11,516 bases of DNA from Thermomicrobiaceae bacterium (GTDB taxonomy: Bacteria > Chloroflexota > Chloroflexia > Thermomicrobiales > Thermomicrobiaceae): contig JAICWZ010000018.1 of NCBI GenBank assembly GCA_025966355.1, positions 1 through 11,516 on the forward strand. The letters run 5' to 3'. Positions within the stretch are counted from its first letter, which is position 1; every line of letters begins with the position of its first letter. Below are positions 1-6,569 of this stretch, one piece after another. A program made the translations under genes and the position numbers. The notes beneath the pieces are model-generated. The model did no database searches. It was not told the origin of the DNA and saw nothing but the letters and a program-made list of their open reading frames with translations.

Positions 1-1148
<1,148 letters not shown>

Positions 1149-1363
1149 TTGGATACGCCCTCTCGTCGCGAGGTAACCCCGTGCATGACGTCGTTGCTTC
1201 AATCCGTTGTCAACCCAATCTTACATACCGCCATGGCGCGCATGACGCCATATCTTCCCGTACACTGAGCGTGGCAGACCAGGGTCGGCGTTGCCGCCCG
1301 CGCGGCTGGTTGGCGCCATCCTGGGATTGGATAAATCGCCAGGGAGATTTTCGGGGGACGAGG
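1149..1363. other. Divergent intergenic region between thiolase and FAD oxidoreductase
   Basis: These 215 bases separate two divergently transcribed genes and should hold both promoters. An exact TTGACA hexamer lies on the minus strand at 1208-1213, but the hexamer 17 nt downstream (CGTCAT) is a poor -10. On the plus strand, TACACT (1261-1266) could be a -10 without a recognisable -35. I see no RNA gene or convincing operator. An open frame runs through from 1097 into the oxidoreductase, but its N-terminal part does not look like protein sequence of that family. Confidence 0.4.
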
Positions 1364-2683
1364 ATGAAGTTTCGGCGTTGGGTCCGATTCGCCGGCGCGA
1401 CCTCTGCCGCGGCGGCGTTACCGTTGGTGGCGATCGATCGGCTCCACTTGCGTAAGCCGGTCATCACCGCCGAGCCGGAACGTGGCACGAGCTTCTGGAT
1501 GGCGACCATCCCCACGCCGCCCCGTTTTCCGCACCTGGATGAGGATATCGAGGTTGATGTCGCGGTCGTCGGCGGTGGCTTCACCGGTATGGCAACCGCC
1601 TACTACCTCAAGACCGGCGATCCGAGCCTTCGTGTGGTGCTGCTTGAAGCGCAGCGGCTCGGCTCCGGCTCGAGTTCGCGCAATTCCGGTGGTGTCTCGC
1701 CCCGCTTCCGTGGTCACGATCCGGACGATCGCTCGCGCCACGCCTACGATCTCCTGAAGCGCTTCGGGGAAACCGAAGAGATCGACTTCGGGCTGCAAGA
1801 GAACGTGCCCGCGCTCTATCTCCATCACCGTATGCCGCGTGCGAACGCGCCGAAGATCACCGGCGAACAACTGGCCCGCGAGATCGGCTCGCGCTATTAC
1901 GTCGGGGCCGATGCAACCTCCACGAACTCGCTGCATCCCGGCAAGCTGGTGGCCGGGCTGATTCAGGCGAACGCGCGCGTCGGGGTCGATCTCTATGAGT
2001 ATTCGCCGGTCGTCGAGATCGAGCGAGGCCGGACGATCACGCTCATCACACCACAGGGACGTGTGCGGGCGCGCGATGTCGTGCTGGCGACGAATGCCTA
2101 CTCGCCGCAGCTCGGCATCGTGCCGGAGATTGTCCTGACCATTCATCATCGCGTGCTCGTCACCCGGCCGCTCACTCCGACCGAATGGGAGATGAGCGGG
2201 CTGGAGCGCTGGCCGCTCCGCTTCGAGTCGGGCGGCTATTCGACGCACACGGTCCGCTCGACCGCCGATCGCCGTTTCTTCTTCCGCCACGTGCTCGGCC
2301 ATCGTGCCTTCGAAGCGCCCGACTGGGAGATCGACAGCCGTGCGCGCAAAGCGGGCCAGCGAGAGCTATTGCGCCGCTACCCCTGGCTGGAGGACGTGCC
2401 GATCGAGTTCGAATGGCACGGCATTACCGGCCGCACGCGCGATTGGTGGCCGGTCAGCGGCCAACTCGACGAGCATCTTTACCTGGCCGTCGGCTTCAAC
2501 GGCTCGGGCGTGATGCCGACGCATTTCTTCGGTTATCTGCTCGCCAACCGCATTCTCGGTAACGAACTGCCGGAGCACGCGCTGCTGCGGCCGCCGGAGA
2601 TGCACCGCCGCATCCCCGGCAAGCTTTCGCGTCACCTTGTCTTCCAGGGTTGGATCAATTTCAGGAAGTTGCGCGATGGTTGA
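1364..2683 (+). CDS. FAD-dependent oxidoreductase, DAO family (amine/amino-acid oxidase type)
   Basis: This is a predicted flavoenzyme oxidising an amine or amino acid. It has 439 residues when started at ATG 1364, which sits behind a GGGGGACGAGG Shine-Dalgarno; an open frame extends upstream to 1097 but overlaps the thiolase start. The dinucleotide-binding fold is VDVAVVGGGFTG (G70, G72, G75) with acidic E95 ending the next strand. SSSRNSGG (about 103-110) is the flavin-contacting loop seen in glycine oxidase and gamma-glutamylputrescine oxidase relatives. Near the C-terminus, GITGRTRDWWPVSG and LYLAVGFNGSGVMPTHFFG form the typical closing FAD-binding region. The N-terminus (KFRRWVRFAG, then an Ala-rich hydrophobic stretch to residue 24) extends beyond the FAD domain and weakly recalls a twin-arginine signal. 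It overlaps the next gene by 8 bases. The substrate is unknown. Confidence 0.9.
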   Translation: MKFRRWVRFAGATSAAAALPLVAIDRLHLRKPVITAEPERGTSFWMATIPTPPRFPHLDEDIEVDVAVVGGGFTGMATAYYLKTGDPSLRVVLLEAQRLGSGSSSRNSGGVSPRFRGHDPDDRSRHAYDLLKRFGETEEIDFGLQENVPALYLHHRMPRANAPKITGEQLAREIGSRYYVGADATSTNSLHPGKLVAGLIQANARVGVDLYEYSPVVEIERGRTITLITPQGRVRARDVVLATNAYSPQLGIVPEIVLTIHHRVLVTRPLTPTEWEMSGLERWPLRFESGGYSTHTVRSTADRRFFFRHVLGHRAFEAPDWEIDSRARKAGQRELLRRYPWLEDVPIEFEWHGITGRTRDWWPVSGQLDEHLYLAVGFNGSGVMPTHFFGYLLANRILGNELPEHALLRPPEMHRRIPGKLSRHLVFQGWINFRKLRDG

Positions 2684-3347
2684 ACCGAACGATTGGGCCG
2701 TGCTCTTCGACATGGACGGTGTACTGATCGACAGCGAACCGGCGCATGAAGCCGCGACCAACGAGGCGATCGTGCAATTCGGGCTGGCGCCACTCACGAA
2801 AGTGATCTTCGAGCGCTACTTTTACGGCCGCACCGACTACAGCGGCTTCGTCGACTACTTAACAGCGATCAACCGGCTCGACCTGACAATCGCCGATCTG
2901 ATGGCCGCCACGGCCACCGCCTACGAACGCCGCTTCGCCGGCGATGTGCGCGGCTATCCCGACGCGCTCGACGCCCTGCGCGCCGCATCCTCACGCGGCT
3001 ACCGTGTCGCTATCGTCTCCGGAGCGCGCAATCGGGAGATTGAGCTGGCCGTCGCCCGCTTCGAACTGGCGACCTACCTCGACGCGATCATTGGCGGCGA
3101 CGACGTCCCGACCGGCAAGCCGGACCCGGCGCCCTACCTGGCCGGCGCCAATCGCCTCGACACCCCGCCTGAACGCTGCGTCGTCATCGAAGACGCCCCG
3201 GCCGGTATCGCCTCGGCCCGCGCAGCCGGCATGCGCTGCCTCGCCGCCCAACGCTCCCGCGAGCCCGCCCTGCTCTCCGCCGCCGACCGCGTCGTCGAGA
3301 CGGTGACAATCGAGGCGATCGAGGGGCTGATGGAGCGAGCCGGGTGA
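2676..3347 (+). CDS. HAD-superfamily hydrolase, beta-phosphoglucomutase/phosphatase-like (subfamily IA)
   Basis: This is a cytosolic phosphatase or phosphomutase acting on a small phosphorylated metabolite, 223 residues long. The HAD motifs are all present. Motif I is LFDMDGVLIDSE with nucleophile D12 and acid/base D14. Motif II is the Ser of AIVSGA. Motif III is the Lys of TGKPDPAPYL. Motif IV is CVVIEDAPAGIASARAAGM with the metal-binding acidic pair. The residues between motifs I and II form the helical cap typical of beta-phosphoglucomutase-like enzymes. The start at ATG 2676 puts AGGAAG 7 nt upstream and makes the gene overlap the oxidoreductase stop by 8 bases (ATGGTTGA), which suggests translational coupling. 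An upstream in-frame ATG at 2637 would lie deep in the preceding gene and precede the conserved N-terminus by 13 extra residues, so I rejected it. The substrate cannot be assigned. Confidence 0.92.
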   Translation: MVEPNDWAVLFDMDGVLIDSEPAHEAATNEAIVQFGLAPLTKVIFERYFYGRTDYSGFVDYLTAINRLDLTIADLMAATATAYERRFAGDVRGYPDALDALRAASSRGYRVAIVSGARNREIELAVARFELATYLDAIIGGDDVPTGKPDPAPYLAGANRLDTPPERCVVIEDAPAGIASARAAGMRCLAAQRSREPALLSAADRVVETVTIEAIEGLMERAG

Positions 3348-3442
3348 ATTAAGTTTCGCGTAAGATTGCATCGGACCCGGGACGTATTCATGCAAGGGCA
3401 ATCACTATCACTCGACACTGTCACAGCTTCGAAGGAGGTCCC

Positions 3443-3724
3443 GTGCAGCAGAAGTCATCAACAACCACCGGCAGAATTGAACGTGATGAGCACGGCAACT
3501 TCGTCATTAAGATTCCCTTGGACCTCGCGAAGCAAGCGGGATTGAAGGCCGGAGACTATGCCCGAGTTGAAGCAGATGAACGCTCCGGTGAGATGACAAT
3601 CACCCGAGTGCCGATAGAGCCACGGGCCAACTACGATATTCGCGAAGTCGGGCTACGCGTTATCGAGGAAGAGCGAGAACTCCTCGATCGACTCGCGGCC
3701 TATGATCGCGGCGAAGAACCGTAG
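3443..3724 (+). CDS. AbrB/MazE-type antitoxin of a Doc toxin module
   Basis: This is a small DNA-binding antitoxin of 93 residues, expected to bind and neutralise the downstream Fic/Doc toxin and to repress their shared promoter. Residues about 10-55 (GRIERDEHGNFVIKIPLDLA, then AGLKAGDYARVEAD and EMTITRV) follow the SpoVT/AbrB swapped-hairpin pattern of alternating strands and a Pro-led helix. Residues about 65-93 are a charged helix (EVGLRVIEEERELLDRLAAY) fitting a toxin-binding tail. It starts at GTG 3443 with a strong AAGGAGG 4 nt upstream, and no in-frame ATG competes. A short palindrome, GACACTGTC (3414-3422), lies just upstream and could be an operator half-site; that is a guess. The base composition is visibly less GC-rich than the flanking HAD gene. 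Confidence 0.82.
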   Translation: MQQKSSTTTGRIERDEHGNFVIKIPLDLAKQAGLKAGDYARVEADERSGEMTITRVPIEPRANYDIREVGLRVIEEERELLDRLAAYDRGEEP

Positions 3725-3745
3725 ACGATACGTGGACGATGCGGA

Positions 3746-4138
3746 TTGACCATCTATCCAACGGTTGAGGACGCTCTTGCCTATTGGGCGAAGATCCTGA
3801 TGATCTCTCTGGATGATGCCAGGAACCAAGTGCGTGACCTCTCATTGCTTGAATCCGCGCTGAATAGACCCAAGACCGCTGCCTACTATGAAGCGGCAGA
3901 CGTGATCGAACAAGCAGCATCGCTGCTCTGTGGAATCGCGAAGAATCATCCCTTCGTCGATGGGAATAAGCGCACAGCCTACGTGACGATGAAAGCATTT
4001 CTTGAGGCCAATGGCTGGACTATCAACGCAACCACAGACGACAAGTTCACGTTTATGGTTGACGTTGCCGAGCGACTGACGACGCAGGATGCGGCGGAAT
4101 GGATCCGTGAGCGCGCCAAACCATACGACCGTCCGTGA
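3746..4138 (+). CDS. doc: Doc-type (Fic fold) toxin, death-on-curing family
   Basis: This is the toxin of the preceding AbrB-like antitoxin, 130 residues. The Fic core motif is HPFVDGNKRTA with catalytic H68, D72, N74, K75 and R76. The Lys in GNKR, where AMP-transferring Fic enzymes have Gly, is the Doc signature; P1 Doc uses this geometry to phosphorylate elongation factor Tu. All active-site residues are present, so the toxin looks intact. The only start in frame is TTG 3746, because the antitoxin stop (3722-3724) is in the same frame and the nearby ATG at 3739 is not. Spacing from the antitoxin is 21 bases. The weak start and weak upstream ribosome site would keep toxin output below antitoxin output. 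GC by hand over two 60-base lines is about 52-53 percent, against about 77 percent in a line of the HAD gene, which fits horizontal acquisition. Confidence 0.9.
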   Translation: MTIYPTVEDALAYWAKILMISLDDARNQVRDLSLLESALNRPKTAAYYEAADVIEQAASLLCGIAKNHPFVDGNKRTAYVTMKAFLEANGWTINATTDDKFTFMVDVAERLTTQDAAEWIRERAKPYDRP

Positions 4139-4160
4139 TTAATGCGGTCGCGCTTCTCGT

Positions 4161-4580
4161 TTAAATCCCCTCCGTATTCATCAGCACGATGCGCCAGCCG
4201 TCGGGGTCGGCGATAGTGACGCCACGGCCTTCCCAGTAGGGGTTTTCCGGCGGGACGGGGTGGTGGCCGAGCGCGGCAAGCTGGGCCGCGATGCGGTCGA
4301 TGGCCGCGCGCTCCGGGATGTAGAAGACGAGTAGGTTGTCGTCGGTCGGCGCCGGGCAGGGGCTGCCGTCGTCGTGCTGGGTGAATTCGAGGTGATAATC
4401 GCGCCCCGGCAGGCCGAGCATGACACCGGTAAAGCCACGGTGCCCTTCGCCGCCGAATGAATCGACGATCGGCAGGCCAAGCCCCTCGTGATAGAAGCGC
4501 ACCACCGCTTCGAGCTGATCGGTCGGCCGGGCGATCCTGAACTGCACGGCGGGCGGACCCACTTCCCAAACGTCGCTCAT
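4161..4580 (-). CDS. VOC-superfamily protein (glyoxalase/dioxygenase fold)
   Basis: This is a 139-residue single-domain protein of the vicinal oxygen chelate fold. The two beta-alpha-beta-beta-beta units are visible. The first is VQFRIARPTDQLEAVVRFYHEGLGLPIV followed by HLEFTQH. The second is NLLVFYIP, the helix IDRIAAQLAALG, and GVTIADPDGWRIVLMN, the classic DPDG strand. It starts at ATG 4580 behind GAGGAGA. Two positions that usually carry metal ligands look altered: R15 sits where the first strand often has His, and V132 sits where the last strand often has Glu. H63 (YHLEF) is retained. It may therefore bind a ligand without being a metalloenzyme. It ends 22 bases from the Doc stop, convergently, and is divergent from the DinB gene. 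No substrate is assignable. Confidence 0.85.
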   Translation of the reverse strand: MSDVWEVGPPAVQFRIARPTDQLEAVVRFYHEGLGLPIVDSFGGEGHRGFTGVMLGLPGRDYHLEFTQHDDGSPCPAPTDDNLLVFYIPERAAIDRIAAQLAALGHHPVPPENPYWEGRGVTIADPDGWRIVLMNTEGI

Positions 4581-4680
4581 CGTTTCTCCTCTCGTCGTTC
4601 GTGTAGCGCGACCAAGCGCCGGACACCGCCGACTTCATGCAACGCATCCGCTGGCGTGCATCTTCCGACTTGTCGATGCG

Positions 4681-4686
4681 TATGAT
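4681..4686 (+). promoter_or_regulatory. Candidate -10 element for the DinB-GNAT unit
   Basis: TATGAT matches the sigma-70 -10 consensus at 5 of 6 positions. The -35 side is weak (TGCATC at 4657-4662, 18-nt spacing). Transcription would begin near 4693, exactly at the first in-frame ATG, which argues that translation starts at the next ATG (4723), where a proper ribosome site exists. Confidence 0.35.
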
Positions 4687-4722
4687 TGCCTGATGTCGAT
4701 CGATATGGGAAGGGAACCACTC

Positions 4723-5205
4723 ATGGCGACCGAAACCGCAAACTTTGCCAGCCCCGAAGTTGCCTCATTCTGGCGCGCGATTCGCGAGACGGTCGATCGG
4801 CTGCTCGCGACGCTCGATGGACTCTCGCAGGATGAGATCAACTGGCGCCCGGCCGCGCCGGAAGCCAATCCGCTCTCGATTCTGGCGATTCACACGATGG
4901 GCAATGTCGAAGAGAACATCCTCGAAACGCTCTGTGGTCAGCCGGTGAACCGGCAGCGCGATCGCGAGTTCCAGGCGAGCGGAGCCTCGGTCGCGGCGAT
5001 TCAGGAGCGCTGGCAGCAGTTACAAGCACGAATCGAATGGGCGCTGGCGCCGGTGACGACCGACGCGCTCACCGCGAGCCATAAGCATCCGGGGCGCGAC
5101 GAGGAGAGCGGCTACGATGTGCTCATCCTGGTCGCGCGGCACGCCGGCGAACATGCCGGCCAGGCCGAACTGACGCGCGACCTGCTGCGCGCTACGCGAT
5201 CATGA
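4723..5205 (+). CDS. DinB/DUF664-like putative metalloprotein
   Basis: This is a 160-residue four-helix-bundle protein of the DinB/YfiT superfamily, whose members bind a metal through three His. Some members are thiol-dependent transferases; most have no known substrate. H57 lies in ILAIHTMGNVEENIL and the second pair is H140 and H144 in ARHAGEHAGQAELTRDLL, the characteristic HxxxHxGQ helix. DEINWRPAPE-like residues (37-46) match the family pattern of the first loop. I chose ATG 4723 because AGGGA lies 7 nt upstream; the earlier ATG at 4693 has no ribosome site. The stop overlaps the next ATG in an ATGA tetranucleotide, so the two genes are translationally coupled. Confidence 0.88.
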   Translation: MATETANFASPEVASFWRAIRETVDRLLATLDGLSQDEINWRPAAPEANPLSILAIHTMGNVEENILETLCGQPVNRQRDREFQASGASVAAIQERWQQLQARIEWALAPVTTDALTASHKHPGRDEESGYDVLILVARHAGEHAGQAELTRDLLRATRS

Positions 5206-6020
5206 GCGACATCGTTCCCGCGATCGATCCAACCTGCATCGCCGGGCTGATCGAGGCGAATATCACGGATTACCTCCTCTCCGTCGCCCGGCTGCCCGGT
5301 GCCGTGCTGCACGATGACTCGGAGAGCGCCTGGGTCGAAGCGCAGGTGCCGGGTGCTACCTTCAACTCGATCGTCCGGGCGCGCTTTCAGCCGGAGCGGA
5401 TCGATCGCCAGATCGAGACGGTGCTTAATCACTTTCGGCAGCGCGCGTTGCCGGTCGTCTGGCATGTCGGCCCAGCGTCCGAGCCAGTTGCGCTCGGTGA
5501 AGCCTTGCTCCGTCACGGACTGACCTTCGTAGAAGAAGAGCCCGGAATGGCGCTCGAAATCGCGCAAATGAATCGCGCCGTCGCCGCGCCGCCGGAGCTG
5601 ACGATCGAGCCGGTGCGCGACGAAGCTGGTTTGCGTGATTGGATCGATACCTGGCTCTTCCCGGTGCCGCAGGCGGAGCGCGACGCGCAATTCGAGGCGC
5701 GGCGCAGGCACTGGCTCGAGCCGGAGCGCCCAATGCACTGTTTCCTCGGTCGATGGAACGACACGCTCGTGGCAACCTCGATGCTCTACCTCGGACATGG
5801 GGTCGCCGCGGTGCACCATGTCGCGACGCGGACTGAATATCGTCGCCGTGGCATCGGCAGCGCGCTGACTGTGCGCGTGCTGCACGAGGCGCAGGCACGC
5901 GGCTACTGCGTCGGCGTGCTTACCGCCTCGCCCGAGGGACATGGCAGCTACCACCGCATCGGTTTCCGCCCCTATTGCTCCGTTCGCCGCTACGAATGGG
6001 AGCCGGCGAACCACCCCTGA
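5202..6020 (+). CDS. GNAT-family N-acetyltransferase with an extra N-terminal domain
   Basis: This is an acetyl-CoA-dependent acyltransferase of 272 residues. The C-terminal half (about 134-265) is the GNAT fold: AAVHHVATRTEYRRRGIGSALTVRVLHEA carries the acetyl-CoA pyrophosphate-binding R/QxxGxG/A loop (R215-A221), and GYCVGVLTASPEGHGSYHRIGFR is the closing motif B. The N-terminal half (1-130, with AWVEAQVPGATFNSIVRARF and VVWHVGPASEP) has no acetyl-CoA loop. By its strand-helix order and its ending GLTFVEEEPGMALEI, it may be a decayed second GNAT repeat. Translation starts at the ATGA overlap with the DinB gene, implying one operon. The substrate is unknown, and nothing indicates antibiotic modification in particular. 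Confidence 0.87.
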   Translation: MSDIVPAIDPTCIAGLIEANITDYLLSVARLPGAVLHDDSESAWVEAQVPGATFNSIVRARFQPERIDRQIETVLNHFRQRALPVVWHVGPASEPVALGEALLRHGLTFVEEEPGMALEIAQMNRAVAAPPELTIEPVRDEAGLRDWIDTWLFPVPQAERDAQFEARRRHWLEPERPMHCFLGRWNDTLVATSMLYLGHGVAAVHHVATRTEYRRRGIGSALTVRVLHEAQARGYCVGVLTASPEGHGSYHRIGFRPYCSVRRYEWEPANHP

Positions 6021-6340
6021 TCTGTCACGCTGCGCAACCGAAGTGCAGCCTCTGTCGTTAGGTAAAGCTGGCGACGGGGCCGTGCGGACGGGGTATCCGC
6101 ACGAGCCAGATGACGCCGGAGTGACGGTCGTACCGTCGCATCCATGACGAGCGATCCTGCGCTGCGCAGCCGCGCCCGCCGCACATTTGGGACGAACGTC
6201 ATCCGCGAAACGCGCAAATTCGCGCCGGTTCGCGGCCATTTTGGCGTTCGCAGCGTAGCCAAACTGTCATCGTACATACGCAAAGAGCCGTCTGCATGAC
6301 GATTACCCCCGGTTTTCGGTGCCGTACTGTCACATGGTCT
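6021..6340. other. Gene-free stretch with two short hairpins
   Basis: I see no convincing gene in these 320 bases; the open frame on the reverse strand (5990-6283) is Arg-rich and overlaps the GNAT gene. Two inverted repeats stand out. An 8-bp stem, CGTGCGGA/TCCGCACG, with a 7-nt loop spans 6081-6103. A 6-7-bp stem around GACGGT-CGT-ACCGTC spans 6123-6137. Neither is followed by a T-run, so they are not canonical intrinsic terminators, although they could end the DinB-GNAT transcript. A TGTCA-N7-TGACA inverted repeat (6328-6344) sits just upstream of the next promoter and could be an operator. Confidence 0.5.
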
Positions 6341-6358
6341 GACAATTCATTCACTTCC

Positions 6359-6387
6359 TTGTATTTGGTGAATTAAGCCGGTACGAT
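6359..6387 (+). promoter_or_regulatory. Putative sigma-70 promoter for the secreted cell-wall-like protein
   Basis: TTGTAT (6359-6364) and TACGAT (6382-6387) are separated by exactly 17 nt. The flanking DNA is AT-rich compared with the surroundings. Transcription would begin near 6394, just where the structured leader starts. An alternative pair, CTGACA (6339-6344) with TATTTG, has a poorer -10. Confidence 0.45.
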
Positions 6388-6390
6388 ATG

Positions 6391-6552
6391 CGCGGTCCGT
6401 CGCTGGACCTGGGTGCGTGTCGCAGGGCGTTTCCGGTTCGCAACTGAACCGGGCGTGAGTTGTGGAATTGCGGGGATTCCCATAACGAGCGTGGTCCCGC
6501 GCGCATCCGCGTCATAACCGGCACCATGCTAACCACCGCGGAGCGGCACGCG
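6391..6552 (+). promoter_or_regulatory. Candidate structured 5' leader, possibly a c-di-AMP (ydaO-type) riboswitch
   Basis: The predicted leader of the secreted protein can close with a terminal stem, GTCGCT (6399-6404) with AGCGGC (6542-6547), extended by CGCG (6391-6394) with CGCG (6549-6552). Inside are GGACC next to the 5' strand, a 7-bp hairpin CCGGTTC/GAACCGG (6433-6452), GGGCGTGAGT, a GGGGA...TCCCGC pairing, and GCTAACCACCGCGG right before the 3' strand. The remembered ydaO consensus has the same order: P1, GAAUCC, GGAACC, GGGGUGAAUC, GGGAU...UCCCG, GCUAACuCCGGA, P1. Mismatches exist: the usual GACAGCUAAC is here GGCACCATGCTAAC, and an extra CGCG-CATC-CGCG hairpin is present. Structure is likelier than the class assignment. 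Confidence 0.38.
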
Positions 6553-6569
6553 GCGAGGGAGGGACTCAT

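Noticed and set aside
6081..6103. 8-bp hairpin as an intrinsic terminator for the DinB-GNAT operon
   Set aside because: The stem is real, but no T-run follows, so a terminator call is not supported.
5112..6239. 375-codon open frame on the minus strand, opposite the GNAT gene
   Set aside because: It overlaps both the GNAT gene and the end of the DinB gene, and its composition is Arg/Ala-rich with no family resemblance.
5990..6283. 97-codon minus-strand frame partly in the gene-free stretch
   Set aside because: It has no ribosome site I can defend and an Arg-rich composition, and it overlaps the GNAT C-terminus.
3340..6378. Shared GGTGAATTAAG at about 3343 and 6368 as a repeat
   Set aside because: An 11-base match is expected by chance in a window of this size, and one copy spans a stop codon.
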